Assembly (NCBI GenBank): GCA_033763735.1
Contig: JANRJY010000002.1
Location: 1-22,472, forward strand
Reading direction: 5' to 3'
Length of the DNA stretch: 22,472 bases
DNA from: JANRJY01 sp033763735
GTDB lineage: Bacteria; Bacteroidota; Bacteroidia; Cytophagales; UBA9547
Position 1 is the stretch's first letter. Every line of letters starts with the position of its first letter. Under the pieces are notes generated by a model. That model did no database searches and had not been told where the DNA came from. It saw only the letters and a list, made by a program, of their open reading frames with translations. This document shows, one piece after another, positions 7,698 to 16,562 of this stretch. The translations under genes were made by a program, and so were the position numbers.

Positions 7698-9929
7698 TTG
7701 GTGTCAAATAAAACAATTTTAATACTACTTCTTCTTGCAAATAGTATTTGTAATAGTCAAATACTATTTGGTAACCCAGTCGAATACAGCAAAACATTTT
7801 CCTTGTTTGAAAGTGTCAGTATTGGAGACTTGAATAATGATTGTTTGAATGATGTTGTGTTTCTGACAAACTTAGATTCAGATTCAAAACCATCGGTTCA
7901 AATTTGGCTTCAAGGCAGCGATGGCAAACTAAAATTCAATACAAAAATTGTTAGAAATGGTTACTTAGCATATAATAAAGTTAAAACTAAAGATGTTAAT
8001 AATGATCATTTGACAGATATAATCTTTAGCGATAATAATGTTCTTGTGGTGCTTTATCAGGATGTTTCTGGTGGGTTTAATAAATCCCAAAAATTCAATT
8101 GTTCATGCTATAATATAGATGATTTTGATATAGGTGATTTAAATAATGATTCAATTCCTGATATTGTTTACTTTGGTTATTTTAATAAAAGCGACACAGT
8201 AAATTTATTTAGGATATTATTTCAAAATACACTAAATAATTTTACGAGTAAAGATATTTGGGATAATCAACAAGGATATGATCAAATTAAAATCGGTGAT
8301 ATAAATAATGATTGTTTAAATGATATTATTGGTGTTGGAAGCGCACCACATAAAGGAATTATTTCAGTAATTTATGGAGGTGAAATGTCTATTAAAAAAA
8401 CTTTTGTGAACTATTCAAATTCCTTTACTCGATTTAATGGATTTGATATTGGCAGAGTAGGTTTTGACAATAAAAACAGTTTGATTATAACTACCGGAAT
8501 AAATGAAAGTGTTAACTATAAAATACAACAAACCCAAAACAATACTTTGGATAGTATTCCTATAATTTTTGGAAAAGATGAAGTTCCCATTCAGGTTAAA
8601 ATTGCGGATTTGAATAATGATGGTATTAATGAAATTGTTGTAGGCAATTATAGTTGGAAAGAACTTGCAATTTATTCTGAGCAATATCCAAATAAAAATC
8701 AATTTAATAGATTCAAATTAAAAGCTGGATATGGCGATAATAATAACACCTCCATGGATATTGGGGACTTGAATAATGATGGTTTGCCCGACATTGTATA
8801 TATAAACGAAGGAAGTAAATTTGAAGTACACTACAATACCTTAAACTTAAATAGACCCAAAGTAAATGATATAAAAGTGACATTTAACAATTGTGATACG
8901 ATAAAAGAAGCTCTTAAAAAAGAAGAAAAATCATATACCTTAACTTTTAATAATGCATCCTCTGGTTGTAATGTGTCAAAAGTTAATCAATATAAAATTA
9001 CTGAAACATATCTAAAAAGGACAGGTATCGGAGATTCAGTAAAACTTGTAAGTTTTTGTGAAAAAGAAAATCAAATAATCAAGAAAAATCAAATAGTAAC
9101 GCAAACATTTTATCTCCGATCAGATACAGCATTTGACAAACTAATTGAACGAAAAGTATTCTCCACTTCATCTAAAATTAAAATTGATGGATCGGCAGAG
9201 GTATGTACCGATGTTGAAAACAGATATGATGTATTAAATTCTGAGCCAATTAAATATTCATATGTATGGCACACAGGTTTAAGCGATTCAACGACAACTA
9301 ACGAATTGAAATATATTTTTTCAAAAAATGGGATTGAAACTATTTCGGTTAAAGGTTATATAAAAAATGATACTGTTTATTGCGAAAAACGCGATTCTTT
9401 AAAAATTACAATTAATCCAAATCCTTCACAACAAGAAATAATTGGTAGAGATACTGTATGTATAGGTGAATACAATCAAGAATATTCATTTAATAAATAT
9501 GAACCAACATCAATATACACATGGTCAGTTACTGGTGTTGATATTGGAATAACTTCAGCGACAAATGTTTATTTGAATTTTAATCAAGAAGGGCAATCTA
9601 CAATTCAATTAATTGAGAAAAACGAATATGGATGCTCAAATTTTGTTGGGCTTAAAAATGTGTTTGCAAAAGGAATTAATGACTGTGTTAAATTTCCAAA
9701 TGTTTTTACACCCAATAATGACGGAGTAAATGAAACATTTATTTTCAGCAAAATACCCTTAGTACTTAATAATGAACTAAAGGTGTACAACAGATGGGGA
9801 ATGCTCGTATACGATATTACGAATTATTCAGGTGAATGGAATGCTTCAAATCTTCCTGATGGTATATATTATTATTTATTTACTGTAAATAATCGAAAAA
9901 TCAATGGGTGGGTTGAAGTTTTGAGGTAA
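7698..9929 (+). CDS. secreted FG-GAP propeller protein with T9SS type B sorting domain
   Basis: A 743-residue exported protein. An N-terminal signal peptide (KTILILLLLANSICNSQ) is followed by D-x-N-N-D motifs at residues 44, 99, 147, 201, 304 and 357, with a degenerate copy near 250. The ~50-residue spacing fits a seven-bladed FG-GAP/VCBS beta-propeller with calcium sites. Residues ~375-660 hold Cys-containing strand-rich segments with PKD-like character (YSYVWHTG, YTWSVTG). Residues 663-743 are the gliding-motility-associated/T9SS type B C-terminal domain (FPNVFTPNNDGVNETF, YNRWG, LPDGIYYY), which directs passage through the type IX system. It starts with TTG or the adjoining GTG; no ATG fits the signal peptide. 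A weak TAnnTTT box (TATCTTTT, 7664-7671) lies upstream. The ligand or adhesion target is unknown. Confidence 0.88.
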   Translation: MVSNKTILILLLLANSICNSQILFGNPVEYSKTFSLFESVSIGDLNNDCLNDVVFLTNLDSDSKPSVQIWLQGSDGKLKFNTKIVRNGYLAYNKVKTKDVNNDHLTDIIFSDNNVLVVLYQDVSGGFNKSQKFNCSCYNIDDFDIGDLNNDSIPDIVYFGYFNKSDTVNLFRILFQNTLNNFTSKDIWDNQQGYDQIKIGDINNDCLNDIIGVGSAPHKGIISVIYGGEMSIKKTFVNYSNSFTRFNGFDIGRVGFDNKNSLIITTGINESVNYKIQQTQNNTLDSIPIIFGKDEVPIQVKIADLNNDGINEIVVGNYSWKELAIYSEQYPNKNQFNRFKLKAGYGDNNNTSMDIGDLNNDGLPDIVYINEGSKFEVHYNTLNLNRPKVNDIKVTFNNCDTIKEALKKEEKSYTLTFNNASSGCNVSKVNQYKITETYLKRTGIGDSVKLVSFCEKENQIIKKNQIVTQTFYLRSDTAFDKLIERKVFSTSSKIKIDGSAEVCTDVENRYDVLNSEPIKYSYVWHTGLSDSTTTNELKYIFSKNGIETISVKGYIKNDTVYCEKRDSLKITINPNPSQQEIIGRDTVCIGEYNQEYSFNKYEPTSIYTWSVTGVDIGITSATNVYLNFNQEGQSTIQLIEKNEYGCSNFVGLKNVFAKGINDCVKFPNVFTPNNDGVNETFIFSKIPLVLNNELKVYNRWGMLVYDITNYSGEWNASNLPDGIYYYLFTVNNRKINGWVEVLR

Positions 9930-10122
9930 TAGTATTTGAAATTGTTTTATACAATGTTTTATGAAAAGTATACAAACATATAATTATTAATTAGTTATGT
10001 ATTCCTGCCGGAGCCACTATTTTGTGATATAGTTGAACCAATAAAAAATGTTTTAAATTATTTTTTCAAATAGTTTATATATTCGATTCGAATAAATTGA
10101 TATCTAATTTTAAAATTATAAT

Positions 10123-11604
10123 TTGTCAAAGTTTAAATCAATAAAGGAAATTATTTTTATACTAACGGTATTATTAATTGCCGGAGTACCTTTAACTCAC
10201 AAACTAGGTTATTTAACAATCAGACACTGGGATGAAGCAAGACTTGCTTGTAATGTGTATGAAATGCTTGAAAATGATCATTATTGGGTAGTTCATTTTG
10301 AAGGGAAGCCTGATATGTGGAATACTAAACCTCCTTTATTTTTATGGCTTCAAACAATCGTTGTATCGATATTCGGATTTAATGAAAAGTCATTAAGGAT
10401 ATTAAGCGCATTATCTGGCATAATCATTTGTTTATTGGTAAGTTTATTAACCAAACGAATTACCAAAAACTATTTTGCGAGTATCATATCTTGTTTAATA
10501 CTAGTTACTTCACCATTGTTTATAAACACACATACTTGTAGGACAGGTGATTACGATGCTTTTCTTACATTACTAAGCACATTAAATATGTATTTTTTCT
10601 ATTTGGCATATGATGTTGATTCCATTCATAAAAGCAAATTATATTCATCAATAGGTATAATTCTTTTTGCTATTGCAGCGCTCACTAAGGGTGTTGCAGG
10701 ATTGTTTATTGCACCGGGGATATTTTTGATTTTTATTTTTTCACAAAAGAGAATATTGTTATTGTCAAAAACAATTTGGTTGAGTGCTTTTATTTCGATC
10801 TTTTTTGTGCTATCATACTATATAAGTCGTGAATACCTAAACCCCGGTTATGTAAGTGCAGTAATTTCAAACGAAATCACTGGGAGGTATATGGAAGTTA
10901 ATGAGGGTCATGGCGCAGAAAATAATTATTACTTACTTCTTTTATCAGGAAATCAATTTGGAATTTGGATTTACTTTGCAATTTCTGGCATAATAATTAC
11001 ATTATTTAGTAGCGATTATTTGATGAAATTTTCAAAATTCGGTATCATAATACTATTGACTTTTTTATGTATAATTTCTTTTTCTCAAACCAAATTATAT
11101 TGGTATATAATGCCGGTTTTACCTTTACTTGCAATATTTGCAGCAATCACTTTTTGTATTTTATTAAATAAAATAAATGAGAGTGGCACATATTTGCAAC
11201 AATTTATAAAAAAGTCGATTTTAATATTCTCGATATTTTCTTGGCCATTCTATACGACTTATGACCAAGTAAATAATCCAAAAGAGAATTGGTGGGATCA
11301 ACAAGAATATAATATCACATATTATTTGCGTGAAAAAGTTAGAAACCATTCATTCGCTCCAAAAACAAAAATTGTAGGTTATTGGAACAATCCTCAAGAT
11401 GCACAACATATTATGTTTTACAAAAATATGGCAATTGTAAATGGTTTTGAAGTTGAATTAATTAAACCAGAAAAAATTACAGAATCATGCCACGTAATAA
11501 CCGATCAGGATTCAGCAAGGAAATATTTGCATAAAAACTTTCGAATTAAAGATTCTTTAAAATATGACAATGTAACCGAATATGAAGTTGTTAATCTCCT
11601 TTAA
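10123..11604 (+). CDS. GT-C membrane glycosyltransferase, ArnT/PMT-like (family 39/83 type)
   Basis: A 493-residue multipass inner-membrane protein with about 11-12 hydrophobic segments and a soluble C-terminal ~100 residues. Hallmarks of the ArnT/PMT_2 group are present: the first-loop acidic pair in RHWDEAR (D37, E38, the likely catalytic base region), TKPPL at 68-72, CRTGDYDAFL at 139-148 and ALTKG at 186-190. Such enzymes move a sugar from a polyprenyl-phosphate donor to a lipid or protein on the periplasmic face. TTG is taken as start because an in-frame stop lies at 10111-10113 and the first ATG (residue 47) would delete the first membrane segment and the DE motif. The 193-base gap upstream (9930-10122) shows no gene and no clear promoter or terminator. 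Acceptor and donor cannot be told. Confidence 0.87.
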   Translation: MSKFKSIKEIIFILTVLLIAGVPLTHKLGYLTIRHWDEARLACNVYEMLENDHYWVVHFEGKPDMWNTKPPLFLWLQTIVVSIFGFNEKSLRILSALSGIIICLLVSLLTKRITKNYFASIISCLILVTSPLFINTHTCRTGDYDAFLTLLSTLNMYFFYLAYDVDSIHKSKLYSSIGIILFAIAALTKGVAGLFIAPGIFLIFIFSQKRILLLSKTIWLSAFISIFFVLSYYISREYLNPGYVSAVISNEITGRYMEVNEGHGAENNYYLLLLSGNQFGIWIYFAISGIIITLFSSDYLMKFSKFGIIILLTFLCIISFSQTKLYWYIMPVLPLLAIFAAITFCILLNKINESGTYLQQFIKKSILIFSIFSWPFYTTYDQVNNPKENWWDQQEYNITYYLREKVRNHSFAPKTKIVGYWNNPQDAQHIMFYKNMAIVNGFEVELIKPEKITESCHVITDQDSARKYLHKNFRIKDSLKYDNVTEYEVVNLL

Positions 11605-12808
11605 CTTTTATTTCTTTAAACATTTGATTCATAATATCATACAATATATAAATTACTAGCACCGAATAAATTAATGCAACGGTTTTAGTATTGAAGACCC
11701 AAATGGAATAATTAAATCCAAAGTAATTCATAACTGCTTCCATATTTAGGAAATAACTTATTTGTGAAAGCAATAACATTGTCCAATTTTGTTTTCTAAA
11801 AGAATAAATAGCCAAAAACAACAAGCAAGGATGCGAATATCTTTCATGCATTTGAGTATTAAAATAAAAAAATACAACCGGTATAGCACCCAATATGAGA
11901 ATTTCTAAATCTTTACTGTCTTTTTGTTGAATACCACGATATTTTTTGATTAATGCCAATAAAAGAGGTGTCATAATTAAAGCAGAAGCAAAAAAGAATA
12001 AAGCCAAGCCCCATCTTTTATAACTAAGTCCTCCAAACAATATACCATCGTTTGTTTCAATTGGATTTGAATCTAAAACTAAATGCCAAAAATTAAATGC
12101 ATTCAAAGACACCCACGGATAAAAGTCAACGGATCCGGCTACGATATTCCAAACGCTTATCACACCTGAAGTAGTCGCAAACGGAAGTACCAGAATTCCC
12201 TGAGTTAAAACTGTTGTTAAAATCAAAATGAAAACATTTTTAAATCTTAAATTAGAGTGTAGTAAGTACACTAACCCAAGAGGCGGTAGAAAAACAATAG
12301 CTTGTGTTTTCATATTAATTGCTAGCATAAAAAATAAAATAGAAAATACATTCTTGTTTTTTACGATTGAGAAATAACTTAAAAAAATGAAAGTGGTAAA
12401 AATTGAATCTACCTGTCCCCAAATCAATGTATTGTATAGGTAAACAGGGCTAAGCATTAAAAGTATGGGATAAAAAAATCTATTCTTTGATTCAATTGAA
12501 AAAAGATGTGGCAATAATGCAATTGGAATTAAATCAAATATTAATGTTATAAGTTTAAGGTATTTAATATTAGCACTGATCTTTTCGGGGCTGGCATTGA
12601 TCCAAGCAAAAAACCCTAGAATATATTGATAAAAAGGATTGTAATTCGTTCCTGAATTGTAAGTGTATCTGAAACCATAGGTTTTTATATAACTACTCCA
12701 ATATATCCAACAGTTTATGTCAGAAGTAAATCCGGTTGAAGGCAGAAACACAATACAGAATATATAAAAAACTAATATCAGTGCTAGAAATTGCCTATAT
12801 GTCAACAT
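11591..12808 (-). CDS. GT-C membrane glycosyltransferase, GT87/DUF2029-like
   Basis: A 405-residue multipass membrane protein with about 10 hydrophobic helices. An N-terminal helix is followed by a periplasmic loop with the acidic residue D30 (FTSDINCWIYW), then NYNPFYQYILG, LSPVYLYNTLIWGQVDS at 120-135 and NMKTQAIVFLPP. This pattern (loop Asp, Y-N-x-x-I-W-G-Q-x-D) is typical of GT87/PIG-M-like polyprenol-sugar-dependent hexosyl- or mannosyltransferases. It is transcribed toward the preceding glycosyltransferase and their coding ends overlap by 14 bases. The two may act on the same glycan, but as convergent genes they are not one operon. It starts at ATG 12806-12808; no TAnnTTTG box was found upstream. 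Confidence 0.83.
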   Translation of the reverse strand: MLTYRQFLALILVFYIFCIVFLPSTGFTSDINCWIYWSSYIKTYGFRYTYNSGTNYNPFYQYILGFFAWINASPEKISANIKYLKLITLIFDLIPIALLPHLFSIESKNRFFYPILLMLSPVYLYNTLIWGQVDSIFTTFIFLSYFSIVKNKNVFSILFFMLAINMKTQAIVFLPPLGLVYLLHSNLRFKNVFILILTTVLTQGILVLPFATTSGVISVWNIVAGSVDFYPWVSLNAFNFWHLVLDSNPIETNDGILFGGLSYKRWGLALFFFASALIMTPLLLALIKKYRGIQQKDSKDLEILILGAIPVVFFYFNTQMHERYSHPCLLFLAIYSFRKQNWTMLLLSQISYFLNMEAVMNYFGFNYSIWVFNTKTVALIYSVLVIYILYDIMNQMFKEIKVKGD

Positions 12809-12879
12809 ATTCTCAATATTAGCAAATTAAAATAACCCAAAGCTTAGTGATTAAAAATAATGGTAAACAAATATTAATA

Positions 12880-12895
12880 TGTCATTAGAATGACA
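12880..12895. promoter_or_regulatory. palindromic operator candidate, TGTCATT-N2-AATGACA
   Basis: A 7+7-base perfect inverted repeat (TGTCATTAGAATGACA) in the gap upstream of the P460 lipoprotein gene. Its centre lies about 43 bases before the transcription start expected from the TAnnTTTG box at 12917-12924. This resembles the class II activator position used by CRP/FNR-family regulators. The bound regulator is unknown. It lies between two divergent genes, so it could also affect the glycosyltransferase on the other strand. Confidence 0.45.
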
Positions 12896-12916
12896 AACGA
12901 AGTAATACTGACTAAT

Positions 12917-12924
12917 TATATTTG
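12917..12924 (+). promoter_or_regulatory. promoter -7 box TATATTTG of the P460 lipoprotein gene
   Basis: An exact match to the Bacteroidota -7 consensus TAnnTTTG, ending 17 bases before the ATG at 12942, so the leader would be about 10-15 bases. No TTG/TTTG -33 element sits at the usual distance, which fits a promoter that depends on an activator bound at the palindrome just upstream. Confidence 0.5.
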
Positions 12925-12941
12925 GACACAAATTAAGTAAT

Positions 12942-13424
12942 ATGAAATATCCTTTTATATTTATTTCTGCTACAATTATAATAAGTTGCGGAACTAAAAA
13001 AGAAGAACCTTCACCTACAAATATCACTACAACAGCCGTAACTGAGTACATAGCTAAAGATACCAGTTTCTTGAATTATAAAAGTTGGAAAGTAGTTTTG
13101 GTTCAAGATAGTGCATTATCAAGTGATGGAAGAGCACATTCAAATGCGCCACGTATAACGTGGATTAAGCAATCCACGGCAGTAAGAGGTTCGAATGGTC
13201 AGTATCCATTAGGTACTGTTTTGGTCAAGTCAGTTTCAGGCGGGTATGGAATAGTCGCTATGGCCAAACGTAATGGCGATTTCAACAAATCAAACAATGG
13301 ATGGGAATGGTTTAAATTGAATGAAGAGGGGAAAATTAGTATAAAATATATTTCTCCCGGCGGGTGTGATGATTGTCACAAAAAAGTAGCAGTTAATCAA
13401 GATTATGTGTTTACAAGAAAGTAA
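12942..13424 (+). CDS. cytochrome P460-type haem lipoprotein
   Basis: A 160-residue lipoprotein. The signal ends in the lipobox IISC with Cys16 as the lipidated residue, followed by a polar tether (GTKKEEPSPTNITTT). The body matches the cytochrome P460 fold: GQYPLGTVLVK at 86-96, a Lys-containing MAKR at 107-110, GWEWFKL at 120-126, the haem c motif CDDCH at 142-146, and DYVFT at 154-158. Known P460 enzymes oxidise hydroxylamine or bind and convert nitric oxide, with the haem cross-linked to a Lys; here that activity is inferred. It would sit on the outer or periplasmic side of a membrane. It converges, 24 bases apart, on a minus-strand operon that also ends in a c-type cytochrome, so electron exchange with that protein is conceivable. 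Confidence 0.85.
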   Translation: MKYPFIFISATIIISCGTKKEEPSPTNITTTAVTEYIAKDTSFLNYKSWKVVLVQDSALSSDGRAHSNAPRITWIKQSTAVRGSNGQYPLGTVLVKSVSGGYGIVAMAKRNGDFNKSNNGWEWFKLNEEGKISIKYISPGGCDDCHKKVAVNQDYVFTRK

Positions 13425-13448
13425 ACATTTGTAAACATATAAAACATT

Positions 13449-15809
13449 TTATTGCAACAATATCCACCTTACCAGTTTGCGGATGTCATCTTTGTTTAGA
13501 TGCGTATTGGCTCCCATCGCCTGATCGCCCCATACACCACTACCTCCTTTGTATACTTTTTCTGTAAGTTTGGTTAGTGTTGCGGGGTCTGCATTATATT
13601 TTTCATTAATCTGTTTGAAACTGGGTCCAAGCACTTTTTCATTCAAAGCATGACATTGTTTGCAACCTGAATCTTCGATTAGTTTGGCTCCAATTGCTAA
13701 TACTTCTTTATCTGAAATTTCTTTGCTTACATTAGTGGAAGTGGTTTTGGATGCACTTTTGGCAGAGGCTGCTTTTCTTACCCCGGTGACTACGCCTTTT
13801 TCTTCAGGGATATTATTTAGCGTATACCATCCCTTATTAGCCCAAATCAAATTCCCTTTATTTGACGTCCAGTTGTTTGGAACTTTAATATGTACGACAT
13901 AACCCTTAGACAAACCATTGATTTCTAAAAACACCTTTTTGCGATCTTTTGAAAAACTGGCTGAAATCACTTCCGGTTTTGAAGGATCGACTTTAGGCCC
14001 ACCGTATTGCATTGTCGGTACATATTTCCATTGAGATATTTCGAACTGACTAAGGTCGTTTCCTAACTTATCTGCAAGAGGCTCTGTAAATTCTATTTCC
14101 ATACCGTTCGCTTTTGCTCTGACTGCCAATATTTCAAAAGTAGGTGCACCGTTATATTTTAACCTTTGTAAGCCAAACCATTTTTTACCAAACTGACTCC
14201 AATTCCCTGTGCTTCCTATACCTCCAACATACAACGCCCCATCAGGACCATAGCACCAACGGTTCACACCTGCTGCCAACCCCTGGGTAAACGGGAATAC
14301 AATACCTTGATATTCGCCATTGACTTTTTCTACAAATACCCTTTTTAAGCCACCATGAGTTACATCACCATGAATCATTTGACCAGCATAAATGCCATCT
14401 TTTAACAATCCGGGTTGTGAAGCAGAATTACCAATTTCGCCTTGTGGGAGCCATACTACAGGAGGTTTTTCTTCCAATTTTCCAATATCATATAATTCAA
14501 CTGAATAGCTTCCAAAAAAAGCACCTTTAGTTACATGCAAAATTTTGCATGAAGGCAACCAATCGCCTTGATTATCAGCAATAAATATTTCATTATCAAC
14601 TCCTAATCCGATTCCATTAGGTGTACGAAGACCTGAAGCGATTATTTCCCAAGAACCATCCATACCTACTTTTAAGCATTTTCCTCTGTCTTTGTTTTGT
14701 GGAATGGTACTTTTGCCACCTGGTTGAATGGCAGTAGCTAATGCGAAATAGAAATAACCTTCTTTGTAAACCAAACCAAAACCAAATTCATGAAAATTGC
14801 CTGTTGCGCCCCATCCATTACAAACGGTTCTATATTCATCAATAACATCATCACCATCCAAATCAATTAATTGTGTAAGCTCTTGTTTTTGAAGTACATA
14901 TATTTTGTCATCTACCACTTTTACGCCCAGAGGTTCTGCCAATCCCAAAGCAATTCTTTTGATTTCTATTTTGCTTCTATCAGTAGAGGTTGCGTTTTTG
15001 ACCAAAAATACCTGCCCAAGTGAATCCCAAGTACTTACTATCAAATTTCCGTTTGACATAAAGTCAACTCCACCTACTTTTGGTTGAAATTTATCATCAT
15101 GTAAGTCGAATAGTGAATATGAGGGATGAAGTGAATTGGTGTAATCTTTTACAGCACTTGGCGAAACTTCAGGATTGCCATCACCACCCAAATTCATTTT
15201 AGCATTTTTTATTTTCTTTTTTGAACAATAAAACATGGATTTGTGAACCCAATCAAACGCATGCTCATTGGTATCGTACATCCATGCCAACGACAATTCA
15301 TGAGGACTGTTTGGACGATTGGCACTAAATATACGTATTTGAAATGAGTGAAATCCTTTTTCAAGATATATTTCAGCATCTTTTGATGTCATATCTTTCC
15401 CTCCGGAGTTAGTAACAATTTCATTTTTGTCAATGAATAAAACACCTTCATCGTAACCTTGAAGTTTAAAAAGTAACGAACGTGATTCTCTAACCAACAT
15501 GTATCCACTTATAATTACCATATAAGGAGTTCCTGTTTTAGGTCTAAAACCATAGTTTGATTTCCAATCAGCAACTCCTGCTTGTTCGTCAATTAATTGA
15601 GTTAATAATTTGGCTGTTTTCAAATCCGATTTGATACCTTGATTCGATAGATTCAACTCAAAACAATCAATTTGAACACCTTGAGTCAAGCTGTCTGGTA
15701 TAGGAATGGTTAAAGGTTTAAGATACGGTCCTAATACATCAACAGTTTGACTAAAAGAAATCAAAGAAACACTAAGAAATAATAATATTTTGTGGATTAA
15801 TAACTTCAT
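13449..15809 (-). CDS. secreted PA14/beta-propeller/cytochrome c protein
   Basis: A 786-residue exported protein with signal peptide (HKILLFLSVSLISFSQ). Residues ~30-185 form a PA14-like module (GYMLVRESRSLLFKLQGYDEG, then FHSFQIRIFSA). Residues ~225-560 form a beta-propeller of the glucose/sorbosone-dehydrogenase-like type (GGVDFMSNGNLIVSTW, GLRTPNGIGLGVDNEIFIADNQGDW cut into blades, YGPDGALYVGG). An Ig-like stretch follows, then a Ser/Thr/Lys linker and a C-terminal class I cytochrome c (CKQCH at 716-720, distal ligand Met765 in QAMGANTHL). The family is thought to couple binding or oxidation of a sugar-like substrate to electron transfer, but the substrate is unknown. It is the last gene of a three-gene operon, 8 bases after its neighbour, which carries a domain that relatives have fused in front of PA14. 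Confidence 0.87.
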   Translation of the reverse strand: MKLLIHKILLFLSVSLISFSQTVDVLGPYLKPLTIPIPDSLTQGVQIDCFELNLSNQGIKSDLKTAKLLTQLIDEQAGVADWKSNYGFRPKTGTPYMVIISGYMLVRESRSLLFKLQGYDEGVLFIDKNEIVTNSGGKDMTSKDAEIYLEKGFHSFQIRIFSANRPNSPHELSLAWMYDTNEHAFDWVHKSMFYCSKKKIKNAKMNLGGDGNPEVSPSAVKDYTNSLHPSYSLFDLHDDKFQPKVGGVDFMSNGNLIVSTWDSLGQVFLVKNATSTDRSKIEIKRIALGLAEPLGVKVVDDKIYVLQKQELTQLIDLDGDDVIDEYRTVCNGWGATGNFHEFGFGLVYKEGYFYFALATAIQPGGKSTIPQNKDRGKCLKVGMDGSWEIIASGLRTPNGIGLGVDNEIFIADNQGDWLPSCKILHVTKGAFFGSYSVELYDIGKLEEKPPVVWLPQGEIGNSASQPGLLKDGIYAGQMIHGDVTHGGLKRVFVEKVNGEYQGIVFPFTQGLAAGVNRWCYGPDGALYVGGIGSTGNWSQFGKKWFGLQRLKYNGAPTFEILAVRAKANGMEIEFTEPLADKLGNDLSQFEISQWKYVPTMQYGGPKVDPSKPEVISASFSKDRKKVFLEINGLSKGYVVHIKVPNNWTSNKGNLIWANKGWYTLNNIPEEKGVVTGVRKAASAKSASKTTSTNVSKEISDKEVLAIGAKLIEDSGCKQCHALNEKVLGPSFKQINEKYNADPATLTKLTEKVYKGGSGVWGDQAMGANTHLNKDDIRKLVRWILLQ

Positions 15810-15817
15810 AAATGTAT

Positions 15818-16534
15818 TTATTGAGCAATTTTAGGATTAAAAAAACAGGATACAGTGGCTGCTTGTTCATTTTTTAGCAACAGGTTGCCTTTAATATCTA
15901 TGGTGTTCCCTTTTGAGTCAAAGTTTTCAGTTTTAGAACTAATTGTGAAGTTACCATTTGTAATTAGGTCTTCTTTTTTAGCTAAATTATTATATTTCAG
16001 AGTGGTAACAATGTTTTGACCGGCAGGTAAACCAGTGACTTTGAAGGTTCTTTCTATTCCAATAAAATTATCAGAAGGTCGTATCACATATTCAGGTGTT
16101 TCTTCAACAAAAATTGAATATGATTTATCTTCCGGACTTATTTCGTACTTAAAAGTAACTTTATTATTTTTCCAAATATAACCTCTAAACTGCACTTTAG
16201 CAGGAACATATACACCAAGTTTTTGCAGAAACCATACTTGTTCGTCAACAATTCCATAAGTGAATTCTTTTCCGTTTGATATTGGTTGAGGCCCATGTTG
16301 ATTATTCCATATTGTACCTTTATTGATTACACCATCTTTCCAAATTTTGTAAACGCCACAGTTATTGCCGTCATACGCGATTTGAATGTCTTTATTTAAG
16401 AAAACGGTGATAGTCCGAGCTCTTTTATCAAGTACTGACCGCATTACCCAATTTTCTTTTGGTCTGATTTTTTCTTGAGCAAAAGACATATTAAATCCTG
16501 TAAGGATCAATATTGACAAAATGTATTTAAACAT
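15818..16534 (-). CDS. secreted protein resembling the N-terminal module of PA14/cytochrome c fusion proteins
   Basis: A 238-residue exported protein; signal peptide MFKYILSILILTGFNMSFA, cleaved before QE. The mature start (RPKENWVMRSVLDKRAR at 24-40) and the following YDGNNCGVYKIWKDGV and NQHGPQP stretches match, by recollection, the opening module of large Bacteroidota/Verrucomicrobia proteins in which this unit precedes a PA14 domain, a propeller and cytochrome c. The rest is strand-rich and ends in FNPKIAQ. Here it is a separate gene 8 bases upstream of exactly those remaining domains, so the two products probably form one periplasmic or surface complex. It follows the MFS gene by 28 bases. 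No catalytic residues can be assigned. Confidence 0.8.
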   Translation of the reverse strand: MFKYILSILILTGFNMSFAQEKIRPKENWVMRSVLDKRARTITVFLNKDIQIAYDGNNCGVYKIWKDGVINKGTIWNNQHGPQPISNGKEFTYGIVDEQVWFLQKLGVYVPAKVQFRGYIWKNNKVTFKYEISPEDKSYSIFVEETPEYVIRPSDNFIGIERTFKVTGLPAGQNIVTTLKYNNLAKKEDLITNGNFTISSKTENFDSKGNTIDIKGNLLLKNEQAATVSCFFNPKIAQ

Positions 16535-16562
16535 AAAATAGAATTTGAATGACCAGATTTAT

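Noticed and set aside
10091..10103. Short inverted repeat ATTCG-N3-CGAAT upstream of the ArnT-like gene.
   Set aside because: Only five bases per arm in AT-rich sequence with no promoter box at a suitable distance; expected by chance.
13425..13448. Gap between the convergent P460 and cytochrome genes examined for a two-way terminator.
   Set aside because: Only AT-rich near-repeats of AAACAT are present; no stem with adjoining T-run was found.
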